Below, in pieces: positions 30,690-41,075 of a stretch of DNA of 64,000 nucleotides (its first letter is position 1; each line of letters starts with the position of its first letter). A program made the translations under genes and the position numbers. The notes below the pieces were generated by a model. That model was not told where the DNA came from. It did no database searches and worked only from the letters and a program-made list of their open reading frames with translations. The stretch lies in the NCBI GenBank assembly GCA_003214355.1, contig QCLS01000002.1:186001-250000 (forward strand). The letters run 5' to 3'. Origin of the DNA: Prochlorococcus sp. AG-418-C09. Lineage in GTDB: Bacteria; Cyanobacteriota; Cyanobacteriia; PCC-6307; Cyanobiaceae.

Positions 30690-30745
30690 ATTTTTTAGTA
30701 TATAAAATTTTTAGTAAGTTCATTTAATTCACTTAAAAATAAAAA

Positions 30746-31471
30746 ATGAATAATCCTCAACAAAGTACAGAAACAATAAAGAAATCGCAAATTTTACTTG
30801 TCGATGATGAACCTGGCTTAAGAAATGCAGTCAAAACTTTTCTTGAAGACGAAGGTTTTGAAATTACGGTTGCGGTCGATGGCGAAGATGGATGGGAAAA
30901 AGCTCAACAATTTTTTCCCGACTTAATTATCAGTGACATAATGATGCCAAGATGTAATGGATACGCATTATTAGAGAGAGTAAGAGCTGATGAAAGATTG
31001 AGTGGAACGCCTCTTATTTTCTTAACAGCAAAAGGAATGACACTTGATAGAACTCAAGGATATTTGGCAGGAGTTGATGATTACATTGCAAAACCTTTTG
31101 ATCCCGACGAATTGTCTGCAAGAGTAAGAAATGTAATCAATAGACAAGAAAGACTCCTTAAAGAAGCTGCAAAATTTGCAGACATAGATGTCAGCAAAAT
31201 GGCAAAACAAATTACTGAAATCAGATCCATGTTGACAAATAACAATCCTGCAAATCAAGACAATTCAACAACACTTCCTAGTTTCACTCCAAGAGAGGAA
31301 AGTGTTTTGCAATTAGTCGCGGAAGGACTAATGAATAAAGAAATAGCAAGAAAATTAGAAACTTCTATTAGAAATGTTGAAAAATATGTAAGCAGGCTAT
31401 TCATTAAAACAAGTACTTCAAGTAGGACAGAATTAGTTAGATATGCCTTAGAAAATCATCTTGTAACCTAG
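30746..31471 (+). CDS. rre1: Response regulator Rre1/Ycf29 (receiver + LuxR HTH)
   Basis: The 241 residues begin with a receiver domain: LLVDDEPG, the phospho-acceptor Asp in LIISDIMMP, LTAKG and the KPF lysine. A NarL/LuxR helix-turn-helix follows (FTPREESVLQLVAEGLMNKEIARKL). The C-terminal RNVEKYVSRLFIKTSTSSRTELVRYAL closely matches plastid Ycf29 and cyanobacterial Rre1, the partner of Hik2 in redox and stress control. No histidine kinase is in the window. The name is from motif recognition. It ends 1 bp from chlM. Confidence 0.78.
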   Translation: MNNPQQSTETIKKSQILLVDDEPGLRNAVKTFLEDEGFEITVAVDGEDGWEKAQQFFPDLIISDIMMPRCNGYALLERVRADERLSGTPLIFLTAKGMTLDRTQGYLAGVDDYIAKPFDPDELSARVRNVINRQERLLKEAAKFADIDVSKMAKQITEIRSMLTNNNPANQDNSTTLPSFTPREESVLQLVAEGLMNKEIARKLETSIRNVEKYVSRLFIKTSTSSRTELVRYALENHLVT

Positions 31472-31472
31472 T

Positions 31473-32189
31473 TTAATCAATTTTTTTGAATTCAATTAGT
31501 TTCGAAAAGTAAAAAGGGGCCTGATTTAATTTCTTTTGAACGACTTCAAATCCTCTTTCTTCTGCCGCACTTATAATTCCTTTTTCTCTTAATGTATAGG
31601 CCCTTGTAGTCTTACTAGGACCAGGAAATAATTTTCCAATATTTTTTAGAATTGCCAACAATGGCGTGTATGGGGCAAAACTTACAATAAGATTAGATTG
31701 GCTTAAATCACATAAATGTTTCACCATTTCTTCAGCTACTGATTGAGGATAATGTATAAAAACATCCAAGCAAATTACATAATCAAAATCCCCTTTTAAG
31801 CTCTCTAAATCGCATGTTTTAAATTGGATGTTTTTAGAACTTAAGCCAGCATTCTTAATCCTTTTCTTAGTTTCATTAATCATTGATAAGGAGATATCAC
31901 TCACTTGAAGATTTTTAACCCCCATCATCAATAGTGGAACTGCCAAGCTCCCTACACCACATCCTGCGTCGCAAAAAGTCTTTTCGTTAATAGCAGGCTT
32001 GTTTTTAATCCAATCAATTACATCATCAACTGTTTTTTGATGTCCTATCCTGATATTCTTCTGAACAGTATTAACATCTTCAGATTTACTATAAATTCTT
32101 TTCCATCTATCAAATCCAGTCCCATTAAAGTAATCTTTAACTTCTGTTTTCTCAAGATTAATAGTATTTTTCATAAAATTTTTTAACAA
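31473..32189 (-). CDS. chlM: Mg-protoporphyrin IX methyltransferase ChlM
   Basis: ChlM uses SAM to methylate the C13 propionate of Mg-protoporphyrin IX, a committed step of chlorophyll synthesis. The 238 residues include YFNGTGFDRWKRIYS, the family N-terminal signature, and FCDAGCGVGSLAVPL (SAM site). CLDVFIHYPQ and LIVSFAPYTPLLAILKNIGKLFPGPSKTTRAY are strongly characteristic of ChlM/BchM. The protein may start at either of the first two Met. It is divergent from purE. Confidence 0.95.
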   Translation of the reverse strand: MLKNFMKNTINLEKTEVKDYFNGTGFDRWKRIYSKSEDVNTVQKNIRIGHQKTVDDVIDWIKNKPAINEKTFCDAGCGVGSLAVPLLMMGVKNLQVSDISLSMINETKKRIKNAGLSSKNIQFKTCDLESLKGDFDYVICLDVFIHYPQSVAEEMVKHLCDLSQSNLIVSFAPYTPLLAILKNIGKLFPGPSKTTRAYTLREKGIISAAEERGFEVVQKKLNQAPFYFSKLIEFKKID

Positions 32190-32264
32190 AATATTTTTTT
32201 AATATTAACTAACTAGCGTTCAACTAATAGCACGTCATCATAAGAAAAGAATTGTTTTGTTATT

Positions 32265-32801
32265 TTGTCTTCTTCAAATTCAGAATCTGTTAATAAAATC
32301 GCCATAGTAATGGGGAGTGATTCAGATCTTAAAACAATGAAGCCTGCAGTTGATATTATTGAGGAATTTGGTATCGAGTCAGAGGTATCTATTTTATCTG
32401 CTCATAGGACACCAATAGAAATGATTGAATATGCAAAAAAAGCAGAATCCAATAATATTAAAGTTATTATTGCAGGGGCTGGTGGTGCTGCTCATTTACC
32501 AGGAATGATTGCATCAATATCAACTATTCCTGTAATTGGAGTTCCAGTAGAAAGTAAAACGCTTAAAGGCATTGATTCATTACTTTCCATAGTTCAAATG
32601 CCAGCAGGTGTACCTGTAGCAACTGTTGCTATCAATGGTTCAAAAAATGCTGGATTATTAGCAATACAGATATTAAGTTTAAATAACACATTAATTAATA
32701 AAAAGTTAAAGACTTATAAGGAAACGCTACATTCAAAAGTTATAAAGAAGAATAAAAATCTCAACAATCTTGGAGCAGAAAAATACCTAGAAAACTATTA
32801 G
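32265..32801 (+). CDS. purE: N5-carboxyaminoimidazole ribonucleotide mutase PurE
   Basis: PurE moves the carboxylate of N5-CAIR to give CAIR in purine synthesis. Its motifs are IVMGSDSDLKTM, SAHRTP, IAGAGGAAHLPGMIAS and PVESKTLKGIDSLLSIVQMPAGVPVATVAI. It has 178 aa with a TTG start (MSSSNSESVNK) and a basic C-terminal tail of about 15 residues beyond the core domain. PurK is not in the window. It stands alone between chlM and cysC. Confidence 0.95.
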   Translation: MSSSNSESVNKIAIVMGSDSDLKTMKPAVDIIEEFGIESEVSILSAHRTPIEMIEYAKKAESNNIKVIIAGAGGAAHLPGMIASISTIPVIGVPVESKTLKGIDSLLSIVQMPAGVPVATVAINGSKNAGLLAIQILSLNNTLINKKLKTYKETLHSKVIKKNKNLNNLGAEKYLENY

Positions 32802-32822
32802 AAACTTTTTCTTTAAATAGTC

Positions 32823-33452
32823 TTATGAATATTTGTGATTAATAAAACCTCTATCAATCAGGAAAGTTAATATCTTCTCAACTGCTTCATCTAGGTTTAA
32901 GGAGCCAGTGTCAACAACTATTTCAGGATTAAGTGGTGCTTCGTAAGGACTGGAGATGCCCGTAAAATCTTTAATTTCACCTAAACGAGCCTTTTTGTAA
33001 AGTCCCTTAGTATCTCTTTCTTCACAAACATCAAGATTAGCAGAGCAATACACTTCAATAAAATCATCACCTATAATATTCCTTACTTTCTCTCTATCGA
33101 TTTGAAAAGGTGACACAAATGCAGTAATGGTAATTATGCCAGCATTCATAAATAAATTAGCAACCTCACCAATTCTTCTGATATTTTCCTCTCTGTCTTT
33201 ATCAGAAAACCCTAAATCTTTGCATAAACCATGCCTTATATTGTCTCCATCCAGTATGTAAGTAGATAATCCTTTAGAGTGCAAAGAATCATTTAAAGCA
33301 TTAGCTAGGGTACTTTTCCCTGATCCAGATAATCCTGTAAACCATAGAACCATGCCCTTATGACCTCGCATCTGTTCTAATTTTTCTCTATCTACAGTTA
33401 AATTGTGCCACTTAATATTTTTATTAGAAATTTTAGGATCTAATTTCTTCAT
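32823..33452 (-). CDS. cysC: Adenylylsulfate kinase CysC
   Basis: It phosphorylates adenosine 5'-phosphosulfate to PAPS with ATP in sulfate activation. The P-loop is GLSGSGKSTLANAL near residue 40, followed by LDGDNIRHGLCKDLGFS, REENIRRIGEV, and FIEVYCSANLDVCEERDTKGLYKKAR. The 209-aa length is usual. It lies 48 bp downstream of a SUI1-type gene on the same strand. The end faces purE. Confidence 0.96.
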   Translation of the reverse strand: MKKLDPKISNKNIKWHNLTVDREKLEQMRGHKGMVLWFTGLSGSGKSTLANALNDSLHSKGLSTYILDGDNIRHGLCKDLGFSDKDREENIRRIGEVANLFMNAGIITITAFVSPFQIDREKVRNIIGDDFIEVYCSANLDVCEERDTKGLYKKARLGEIKDFTGISSPYEAPLNPEIVVDTGSLNLDEAVEKILTFLIDRGFINHKYS

Positions 33453-33500
33453 TAACTTAATGATCAGATATTTATGATATATATATTAACCCGCATAACT

Positions 33501-33809
33501 TTATATATCATAGAGATCTTTACGAAGAAATTCTTTTACTTTTTCTACCATATCTCCTTGTAGATGAAGACTTTGACCATCTAATTTACCTCCAGTTCCA
33601 CAAAACATCTTTAAATCCTTGAGTAATTTTTTATTTAATAACCCGTTTTGGGAATTTAAACCATCGATGATAGTTATAGTTTTACCTTTTTTGCCTTTTT
33701 TTTGTATAAATATACGAATCCTTGAAAAGTTAATTAATTGATTATCTACTTGTTCTTTTACATTAAGATTTTGCGGATTATCAAATTCAATCCAATTTTT
33801 ATTTCGCAT
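33501..33809 (-). CDS. SUI1/eIF1-family translation factor (YciH-like)
   Basis: This 102-aa protein has the SUI1 domain: RIFIQKKGKKGKTITIIDGLN, LKDLKMFCGTGGKLDG and LHLQGDMVEKVKEFL. Bacterial YciH-type proteins bind the small ribosomal subunit and are thought to tune initiation fidelity. The whole protein is this domain plus a 30-residue N-terminal tail. Its start is divergent from trpB with about 20 bp between, so each promoter must lie inside the other gene. Confidence 0.88.
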   Translation of the reverse strand: MRNKNWIEFDNPQNLNVKEQVDNQLINFSRIRIFIQKKGKKGKTITIIDGLNSQNGLLNKKLLKDLKMFCGTGGKLDGQSLHLQGDMVEKVKEFLRKDLYDI

Positions 33810-33829
33810 TATTTTTAGATTAATCTATA

Positions 33830-35107
33830 GTGGAACTAATGATACATCATACAAAGTTGGTGAATTCCATTTCTCTAAATAATCAAGAAAACACAAAAGA
33901 TGATTTCAACCTCCCAAATGAACATGGTAGATATGGAAAATATGGTGGTCAATATGTTCCTGAAACTTTAATGCCAGCTCTTCTTGAATTGGAAAAAGCT
34001 TTTAAAGATGCTTGGGAAGATCCTAAATTCAGTTCAGAACTGAACCAACTACTAAAGAATTATGTTGGAAGAGAAACTCCTCTATATGAAGCAGAACGGT
34101 TGACTAAGTATTACGAGAAGAAAAACATAAGAAATAGAATTTGGTTAAAAAGAGAAGATTTAAATCACACTGGTGCCCATAAAATCAATAATGCTTTAGG
34201 ACAAGCATTATTAGCAATAAGAATGCATAAAAAAAGGATTATTGCTGAAACAGGTGCAGGTCAACATGGAGTTGCTACTGCTACAGTATGTGCGAGATTT
34301 GGTCTGGAATGTGTAATTTATATGGGTGAAGAGGATATGAAAAGACAATCATTAAATGTGTTCAGAATGAAATTACTTGGCGCTGAGGTAAAAGTAGTTA
34401 CATCTGGAACAGCTACTCTCAAGGATGCTACTAGTGAAGCTATCAGAGATTGGGTCTCAAATGTAGAAACCACTCATTATATTTTAGGGTCAGTTGCGGG
34501 TCCTCATCCGTATCCAATGATGGTTCGAGATTTCCACGCAGTAATTGGGAAAGAAGCTAAGCATCAATGTTTAGATGCCTTTGGGGCATTACCAGATATC
34601 TTACTTGCATGTGTAGGGGGAGGTTCTAATGCAATGGGACTGTTTCATCCATTTATAAATGATACGAATGTTAGATTGATCGGAGTTGAAGCTGCAGGAA
34701 GTGGATTGGATACTGAAAAACATGCTGCAACGATTACCAAAGGTAGTGTAGGGATATTACATGGATCAATGAGTCTTCTTCTACAAGATAATCAGGGTCA
34801 GGTTCAAGAAGCTCATTCAATAAGTGCTGGTCTAGATTATCCAGGTGTTGGCCCTGAGCATAGTTATTTAAAAGACATCGGCCGAGCAGAGTATGGTTGT
34901 GTTACTGATACAGAAGCCTTGAATGCACTAAAATTAGTAAGTGAATTAGAAGGAATCATTCCAGCCTTAGAAACTGCTCATGCTTTTGCCTGGCTAGAAA
35001 AGCTTTGCCCTACTCTTGAAAAAAGCTCTGAAATAGTTATTAATTGTTCTGGCAGAGGCGATAAAGATGTAACTACAGTTTCTAAGAGAATGACCGAGCT
35101 AAATTAA
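33830..35107 (+). CDS. trpB: Tryptophan synthase beta subunit
   Basis: TrpB condenses indole with serine to give tryptophan. PLP lysine is in [13 protein letters not shown], the substrate loop is [16 protein letters not shown], the phosphate-binding loop is [10 protein letters not shown], and [13 protein letters not shown] and NCSGRGDKD follow. The N-terminus [14 protein letters not shown] is the family start. The ORF opens at GTG 33830, and an ATG nine bases later (33839) is an equally good start. The alpha subunit gene is elsewhere. It ends 1 bp from the rhodanese gene. Confidence 0.97.
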   Translation: MELMIHHTKLVNSISLNNQENTKDDFNLPNEHGRYGKYGGQYVPETLMPALLELEKAFKDAWEDPKFSSELNQLLKNYVGRETPLYEAERLTKYYEKKNIRNRIWLKREDLNHTGAHKINNALGQALLAIRMHKKRIIAETGAGQHGVATATVCARFGLECVIYMGEEDMKRQSLNVFRMKLLGAEVKVVTSGTATLKDATSEAIRDWVSNVETTHYILGSVAGPHPYPMMVRDFHAVIGKEAKHQCLDAFGALPDILLACVGGGSNAMGLFHPFINDTNVRLIGVEAAGSGLDTEKHAATITKGSVGILHGSMSLLLQDNQGQVQEAHSISAGLDYPGVGPEHSYLKDIGRAEYGCVTDTEALNALKLVSELEGIIPALETAHAFAWLEKLCPTLEKSSEIVINCSGRGDKDVTTVSKRMTELN

Positions 35108-35108
35108 T

Positions 35109-35459
35109 TTAATATCTGTTTAGAGTGGAATCAATATATTTGCTCCAACCATCAATACCTTCTTCAAGGTTCCAAATCTCATTAACAAAAGAATTATCTA
35201 GCATCCATTGTCCAAAATGAAGACTTCTTACACCCATATGGCATAAAGCGACTATTTTTCTATTTTCTAAAATATCCAATTTAGAATTTACGCTTTCAAT
35301 AGTTATTTGACTCATGGGCATATGCAAAAAATAATATGGAAATTTGACTATTTCCAACTCGGAATCCTCTCTGACATCAATAATAGTAGGTAGATCTATC
35401 TCAGAATCCAACCACTTATTTAGATCATAGGCTGAAACTGATTTTGGTAAAATTCTCAA
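35109..35459 (-). CDS. Rhodanese-like domain protein
   Basis: This is a single rhodanese domain of 116 aa. IDVREDSELEIVKFP is the N-terminal signature. VALCHMGVRSLHFGQWML holds the active-site cysteine in a CxxxxR loop, and NLEEGIDGWSKYID is the C-terminal signature. Single-domain rhodaneses carry sulfur as persulfide or act as redox or protein adaptors; the partner is not evident. It faces trpB tail to tail. Confidence 0.85.
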   Translation of the reverse strand: MRILPKSVSAYDLNKWLDSEIDLPTIIDVREDSELEIVKFPYYFLHMPMSQITIESVNSKLDILENRKIVALCHMGVRSLHFGQWMLDNSFVNEIWNLEEGIDGWSKYIDSTLNRY

Positions 35460-35540
35460 TTTAAAAACAAAAAAAGACTTAGTAACAATTTAATAATAAG
35501 AGTTGCAACTCAAAAGCAATTGTTAAAAATAAAAATAAAA

Positions 35541-36977
35541 ATGAATATAAAAGTCTTAATATTAGCAATAGCTTTGACAATCTTAACCACCTTAATTTTT
35601 ATCGCTAAGCCTTATGAAAAAATTTTAAAACCTATAAATACTGATATAGGAAAACTTGAAATTGTTAATTATATTCCAGAACATAATGATTTAAAAATAA
35701 TTTCCAACGCAAATAGTTTTGATTTGAAAGAAGCTCTGAAAAAAAATTATAGTCAAGATAATAGTCATATAGAAATAATTAAGAGTGCTAGCGTTGCCTT
35801 AGTAGGAATTGACTTTAAGAATTCATTTAGTGATCTTTACGATAATGAATTTTCATTATCAATTGGCAATATAAACAATTCAAACCCAGCTTCACTTCTA
35901 ATTATAAAGGTTAAGGAAGAAGAATTAAGAGATGAATTTTTTACTGAGAGAATAGATGATATCAATAACATCTATAAAATAGATCACCCTAGTTATTTTA
36001 ATTATTTCACACTTACAGAAGATAAATATCTCATACTTTCTACTAATAAAGAATCAATAATAGAATCATTAGAATCCATACAAAATGAGGAAAAAATTAA
36101 AGATAGAAAGCAATTCCTCAATAAATTACCTGTTCAGTTTAAATCAGAAAAAATATTATTAATTTCGAGAAATAATTTTTTCAATAGGCTCAGATTGAAT
36201 GATAATCAATTTACAATAACAACTATTGCCCCTTATGACAGCAAACTAAGATTAAGAACATATCTAATTAATAATAATAATTTCACAGATATATCTAAAT
36301 ATAATGTTATAAATACAGAAGATAAAAATAAAAATATTATATATGGAAATGAGATAGATATATTAATTAATTACTTCTCATTTATAGAATTAGATTCTAT
36401 CCAAATGAACATATATAAAGAACTAAATCAAAACTTAAATTCGGAAATATTATTTCTAAAAAATGGTAAATATTGGATAATGGCTTTCCTCAAAGAAAAT
36501 CTTAATAAAACCAATATCAATAAATTAAATATATTTGATAATTATGATAATTATAATTTAAATATAAATAGCTTAAATTATAACGTTTGGTATAAAAATA
36601 GTTTAGAAAATATCAATAATGAAATAAATTTCATAGAAAAAACCAAAATATTTTCTTGCGAATCAGATGACATAATTTTAATAAGTAATAGCCTATCTGA
36701 ATTAATCAAGGGATTAAATAAGGAAGAATTATCTTATAAATATTTACATAAAGATATAAACGAAGAAATGAGAAAACCTTTTATAAATGATATGATTTTG
36801 GTTAATGATATTGATCAATCAATGATCAAAAAAGATTACAAAATATTTAATACCATGAAATATCTTACTGGAAATTATTTAAAAATTTCGATTGATAGTA
36901 TCAAGGCTGTTATTAATCAACAAATACCAGATATAAATCCAGAAATCTATATTGAAACAAATATAGAAATTATTTAA
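35541..36977 (+). CDS. DUF3352-like membrane-anchored protein
   Basis: This protein of about 478 aa has an N-terminal membrane segment (MNIKVLILAIALTILTTLIFIA), then a long extracytoplasmic domain. Its YIPEHNDLKIISNANS and YLILSTNKESIIESL blocks fit the cyanobacterial DUF3352 family. I prefer the ATG at 35541 over TTG 35520 because it begins the anchor directly. The composition is extreme, dominated by Asn, Ile, Lys and Asp, from codons of very low GC. It is probably a lipoprotein-like or periplasmic protein. Function unknown. Confidence 0.65.
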   Translation: MNIKVLILAIALTILTTLIFIAKPYEKILKPINTDIGKLEIVNYIPEHNDLKIISNANSFDLKEALKKNYSQDNSHIEIIKSASVALVGIDFKNSFSDLYDNEFSLSIGNINNSNPASLLIIKVKEEELRDEFFTERIDDINNIYKIDHPSYFNYFTLTEDKYLILSTNKESIIESLESIQNEEKIKDRKQFLNKLPVQFKSEKILLISRNNFFNRLRLNDNQFTITTIAPYDSKLRLRTYLINNNNFTDISKYNVINTEDKNKNIIYGNEIDILINYFSFIELDSIQMNIYKELNQNLNSEILFLKNGKYWIMAFLKENLNKTNINKLNIFDNYDNYNLNINSLNYNVWYKNSLENINNEINFIEKTKIFSCESDDIILISNSLSELIKGLNKEELSYKYLHKDINEEMRKPFINDMILVNDIDQSMIKKDYKIFNTMKYLTGNYLKISIDSIKAVINQQIPDINPEIYIETNIEII

Positions 36978-37090
36978 GTAATTAATAATAAGATTATATA
37001 TTTGATAATAATGTTAATTGCTTGTGGTTTAAAGAAGATAAATTTACTATCTTAGTTGTTATAACATTTCCTTTAGTTAAGGATATAACT

Positions 37091-38233
37091 TTGGATAATT
37101 CAAAACTAATCCTTAAACCAGGCTTAGAGGGCATTCCAGTTACTCAATCATCCATCTGCGAGATTGATGGTACCAAAGGTAAATTATTTTATCGGGGATA
37201 TGACATAGGTGAATTAGCGCAAAAAAGTAGTTTTTTAGAAACAGCTTTTCTTTTAATATGGGGAGAATTGCCATCTGCAAGCGAATTAAGAGATTTCGAG
37301 GCAGAAGTACAGATGCATAGAAGGTTGAGTTTTAGAGTTAGAGATATGATGAAATGTTTTCCTGAGTCGGGACATCCAATGGATGCATTACAATCGAGTG
37401 CTGCTTCTCTGGGGTTGTTTTATTCCAGAAGAGCAATCGATGACCCAAAATATGTTTATAACGCAGTGATTAGATTAATTGCAAAAATACCAACAATGAT
37501 TGCAGCGTTTCAACTTATAAGAAAAGGTCATGATCCAATTCAACCTAGAGATGACTTAACATACTCTTCCAATTTTCTTTACATGCTTACTGAAAAAGAA
37601 CAGGATCCACTAGCCGCAAAAGTTTTTGATAAATGCTTAATATTACATGCTGAGCATAGCTTAAATGCAAGTACTTTTAGTGCCCGAGTTACTGCAAGCA
37701 CTCTAACTGATCCTTATGCAGTTGTCGCATCTGCTGTTGGCACCCTTGCGGGTCCTCTTCATGGAGGAGCCAATGAAGATGTTATAGCGATGCTAGAAAG
37801 TATCAAAGATCCAGAGAATGCATCATCATTTATTGATAATTCTCTGAAAAATAAAAGAAAAATCATGGGATTTGGTCACAGAGAATATAAAGTTAAGGAT
37901 CCACGAGCCATTATCTTGCAAGAGTTAGCTGAGGAATTATTTGATAGATTCGGAAAAGATGAAATGTATGAAATTGCAAAAAGACTCGAAGAAGAAGCTA
38001 TTCCTAAATTAGGCCCGAAAGGTATATATCCCAATGTTGATTTTTACTCAGGATTAGTATATAGAAAGCTTGGAATCCCCAGGGACTTATTCACTCCAAT
38101 TTTTGCAATTTCTAGAGTAGCAGGATGGCTCGCTCATTGGAGAGAGCAATTAGGAGCAAATAGAATATTTAGACCCTCTCAGATTTATACAGGATCTGAG
38201 TATAGAAAATGGACACCATTGGACCAAAGATAA
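37091..38233 (+). CDS. gltA: Citrate synthase
   Basis: GltA condenses oxaloacetate and acetyl-CoA. Catalytic His is in LHAEHSLNASTF, and GPLHGGANE and MGFGHREYKVKDPRA hold the second His and the Asp region. The C-terminal AGWLAHWREQLGANRIFRPSQIYTG is conserved. The track opens at TTG 37022, but the TTG at 37091 (MDNSKLILKPGLEG) has AAGGA 7 bp upstream and fits family N-termini, so I use it. The result is about 380 aa. In cyanobacteria this enzyme feeds 2-oxoglutarate production through an incomplete or modified TCA route. Confidence 0.94.
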   Translation: MDNSKLILKPGLEGIPVTQSSICEIDGTKGKLFYRGYDIGELAQKSSFLETAFLLIWGELPSASELRDFEAEVQMHRRLSFRVRDMMKCFPESGHPMDALQSSAASLGLFYSRRAIDDPKYVYNAVIRLIAKIPTMIAAFQLIRKGHDPIQPRDDLTYSSNFLYMLTEKEQDPLAAKVFDKCLILHAEHSLNASTFSARVTASTLTDPYAVVASAVGTLAGPLHGGANEDVIAMLESIKDPENASSFIDNSLKNKRKIMGFGHREYKVKDPRAIILQELAEELFDRFGKDEMYEIAKRLEEEAIPKLGPKGIYPNVDFYSGLVYRKLGIPRDLFTPIFAISRVAGWLAHWREQLGANRIFRPSQIYTGSEYRKWTPLDQR

Positions 38234-38315
38234 TCATATATTACTTTCAATCGATAAAAAATACACACATTTAGAGTTTTGCAAGTTAATGTAGTAATTA
38301 ACGGCAATAAGTATT

Positions 38316-39434
38316 TTGGATTACGGTTTAGATCTTGAATATAGTTTTAATGAGATCCTGCAATCTTTAGGCATTTCTAGTGAAATTGCCCATATAATAT
38401 GGCTACCAATACCAATGCTTTTAGTTTTAGTAGCAGCAGTTATAGGAGTTTTAGTAACAGTTTGGTTGGAAAGAAAAATTTCAGCAGCAGCTCAACAACG
38501 CATAGGACCTGAATATGCTGGAGCTTTAGGGGTTCTTCAACCAATTGCAGATGGTTTAAAACTGCTTGTAAAGGAAGATGTTATTCCAGCAAAGGCTGAC
38601 TCTATATTGTTTACAGCAGGACCAATACTAGTTCTTGTGCCTGTAATTTTATCTTGGCTAATAGTACCTTTTGGTCAAAATCTAATGATAAGTAATGTTG
38701 GGGTTGGTATTTTTCTGTGGATTTCACTTAGTAGTATTCAACCAATAGGGCTGTTGATGAGTGGATATGCCTCGAATAATAAATACTCTCTTTTAGGAGG
38801 ACTGCGAGCTGCCGCGCAATCAATTAGTTATGAAATACCGCTGGCTTTATCTGTTTTAGCAATAGTAATGATGACTAACTCTTTAAGTACAGTGGATATT
38901 GTTAACCAACAAAATAGTGCTGGTATTCTTAGTTGGAATATATGGAGACAACCAGTTGGTTTTATTATCTTCTGGATATGTGCGCTTGCAGAATGTGAAA
39001 GACTTCCTTTTGATTTACCTGAGGCAGAGGAAGAACTAGTTGCAGGCTATCAAACTGAATATGCAGGAATGAAGTTTGCTTTATTTTATCTTGGAAGTTA
39101 CATAAATCTAATTTTGTCTGCTTTGTTAGTTTCAGTTCTATATCTAGGTGGATGGGGTTTCCCAATTCCTGTAGAAACACTTTCTGAGATTCTTAAGATG
39201 CCTCTAAACTCACCATCAATTCAGGTAATTACAGCGACTATAGGAATAGTAATGACAATCTTAAAAGCTTACTTACTTGTTTTCATAGCAATACTTCTCA
39301 GATGGACAACCCCTAGGGTTAGAATTGACCAGCTATTAGATTTAGGATGGAAGTTTCTTTTACCTATTTCCTTAGCTAATCTTTTACTAACAGCAGGATT
39401 AAAACTTGCACTTCCAAAATTCTTTGGAGGCTGA
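38316..39434 (+). CDS. ndhA: NDH-1 subunit A (NdhA)
   Basis: This is the NuoH homologue, a membrane-arm subunit contacting the peripheral arm and quinone channel. The 372 residues hold about eight membrane segments. [37 protein letters not shown] and [27 protein letters not shown] are the family blocks. The start is TTG. It is the first gene of ndhA-I-G-E, all read in the same direction. Confidence 0.97.
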   Translation: MDYGLDLEYSFNEILQSLGISSEIAHIIWLPIPMLLVLVAAVIGVLVTVWLERKISAAAQQRIGPEYAGALGVLQPIADGLKLLVKEDVIPAKADSILFTAGPILVLVPVILSWLIVPFGQNLMISNVGVGIFLWISLSSIQPIGLLMSGYASNNKYSLLGGLRAAAQSISYEIPLALSVLAIVMMTNSLSTVDIVNQQNSAGILSWNIWRQPVGFIIFWICALAECERLPFDLPEAEEELVAGYQTEYAGMKFALFYLGSYINLILSALLVSVLYLGGWGFPIPVETLSEILKMPLNSPSIQVITATIGIVMTILKAYLLVFIAILLRWTTPRVRIDQLLDLGWKFLLPISLANLLLTAGLKLALPKFFGG

Positions 39435-39494
39435 TTTGAGTATTTCTACTTAAATTAACAAAAAATCCACTAGAATTAATAAAACGTTATTTAA

Positions 39495-40121
39495 ATGAAC
39501 GATTTCTTCAAAAAAGTAAGTCTTTACGTCAAAGAAGCAATTGATGCAAGTAAATATTTATTGGATGGATTATCAGTAACTTTTGATCATCTGAGAAGAA
39601 GGCCGGTCACTGTTCAATATCCATATGAAAAATTAATACCTTCAGAAAGATACAGAGGCAGAATTCATTATGAATTTGATAAATGCATTGCATGTGAGGT
39701 CTGCGTAAGGGTATGTCCAATCAATCTACCTGTAGTCGATTGGGTAATGAATAAGGAAACAAAAAAGAAAGAATTAAGAAATTACTCAATAGATTTTGGG
39801 GTATGTATTTTTTGTGGTAACTGCGTTGAGTATTGCCCAACCAATTGCTTATCAATGACAGAAGAATATGAACTTGCCACATTTGATAGGCACAATCTAA
39901 ATTTTGATAATGTTGCTCTAGGTAGATTGCCAACCAACGTAACTACAGACCCATCAGTTAAAGCTCTTAGAGAACTTACATATCTTCCTAAAGGTGTCAT
40001 GGATCCACATGAAGTACCAGATTCAGATTCTAGACCTGGTAAGCTCCCTGAAGAGGTATATGATTGGATGATTTCTAAAGATTCCAAGGAAGATAAACCT
40101 CAAACGTTACCTAAAAATTAA
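39495..40121 (+). CDS. ndhI: NDH-1 subunit I (NdhI)
   Basis: This is a ferredoxin-like subunit with two 4Fe-4S clusters in the peripheral arm. [12 protein letters not shown] and [18 protein letters not shown] carry the eight cluster cysteines. The N-terminus [20 protein letters not shown] is family-typical. The 208-aa length includes the acidic, lysine-rich C-terminal tail usual for cyanobacteria. It follows ndhA by 60 bp and precedes ndhG by 8 bp. Confidence 0.97.
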   Translation: MNDFFKKVSLYVKEAIDASKYLLDGLSVTFDHLRRRPVTVQYPYEKLIPSERYRGRIHYEFDKCIACEVCVRVCPINLPVVDWVMNKETKKKELRNYSIDFGVCIFCGNCVEYCPTNCLSMTEEYELATFDRHNLNFDNVALGRLPTNVTTDPSVKALRELTYLPKGVMDPHEVPDSDSRPGKLPEEVYDWMISKDSKEDKPQTLPKN

Positions 40122-40129
40122 ATCAAGAA

Positions 40130-40732
40130 ATGTCAATAGCTGTTACTACACAACTTATATGCTTTGGGATATTATCTCTAATTATTATTGTCGGTGCTTT
40201 AGGGGTAGTATTACTTGAAAGCATAGTCTACTCAGCCTTCTTACTTGGAGGCGTTTTCATGAGTGTTGCTGGCTTATATCTCCTTCTTAATGCAAGCTTT
40301 GTTGCTGCAGCACAAGTGTTAGTTTATGTGGGAGCAGTAAATGTTTTAATTATTTTTGCAATAATGTTAGTAAATAAGAAAGAGTCTCTTAAACCAAAAG
40401 AATACCTAAACTCTAGGAAATTGATTTCTACATTTATATGCATTACTTTATTAAGTCTCCTTGTGCGTGTAGATTTATCAAAAGCATGGGACATTGCAAA
40501 TCCAAACTTTGCTATTGGCGAAGAATCAACCGTCAGAATTGGTGAACATCTTTTTAGTGATTATTTATTACCATTTGAAGTAGCTTCTGTTTTACTTCTC
40601 ATGGCCATGATAGGTGCGATAGTTTTAGCAAGACGAGATGTAATGTCTGAAGATATATCAACTGGTTTACCTGCAAACCAGGAGCTGATTGAAAAATCCA
40701 ATGATCCAATTCTTGCAAAAAAAGTTAATTAA
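40130..40732 (+). CDS. ndhG: NDH-1 subunit G (NdhG)
   Basis: This is the NuoJ homologue, a hydrophobic subunit with about five membrane helices in 200 aa. VVLLESIVYSAFLLGGVFMSVAGLYLLLNA, AAQVLVYVGAVNVLIIFAIMLV and the late LLLMAMIGAIVLARRD helix are characteristic. The helix 3 segment YVGAVNVLI marks NuoJ. It is followed 12 bp later by ndhE. Confidence 0.95.
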   Translation: MSIAVTTQLICFGILSLIIIVGALGVVLLESIVYSAFLLGGVFMSVAGLYLLLNASFVAAAQVLVYVGAVNVLIIFAIMLVNKKESLKPKEYLNSRKLISTFICITLLSLLVRVDLSKAWDIANPNFAIGEESTVRIGEHLFSDYLLPFEVASVLLLMAMIGAIVLARRDVMSEDISTGLPANQELIEKSNDPILAKKVN

Positions 40733-40744
40733 GTCTTACTGACA

Positions 40745-41065
40745 ATGAATCTAGATTCCATACCACTACAAGCATATTTAATTGTCTCATCAGTCCTTTT
40801 CTGCATTGGTATTTGGGGATTACTAAATAGCAGAAATGCAGTGCGAGTTCTCATGAGTATTGAATTAATGCTTAATGCAGTCAACATAAATCTTATGGCC
40901 TTTTCTGCCTATGTAGACAATAATTTAATTCAAGGGCAAGTTTTTACAATATTTGTTATCACTGTTGCAGCCGCTGAAGCAGCAGTAGGTTTAGCAATAC
41001 TTTTATCCCTATATAGAAACAGAGTAACTGTAGATATGGAAAGCTTCAATCTGCTCAAATGGTAA
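40745..41065 (+). CDS. ndhE: NDH-1 subunit E (NdhE)
   Basis: This is the NuoK homologue, 106 aa with three membrane helices. [29 protein letters not shown]-type sequence holds the conserved Glu of the proton path, and [20 protein letters not shown] holds the second conserved Glu. Normal size. It ends the ndhA-I-G-E set; nadK follows 10 bp later and is probably in the same transcript. Confidence 0.97.
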   Translation: MNLDSIPLQAYLIVSSVLFCIGIWGLLNSRNAVRVLMSIELMLNAVNINLMAFSAYVDNNLIQGQVFTIFVITVAAAEAAVGLAILLSLYRNRVTVDMESFNLLKW

Positions 41066-41075
41066 ATAATAATCC

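Noticed and set aside
39721-40087. 70- and 101-aa minus-strand ORFs over ndhI
   Set aside because: Shadows of ndhI; conserved cluster motifs are on the plus strand.
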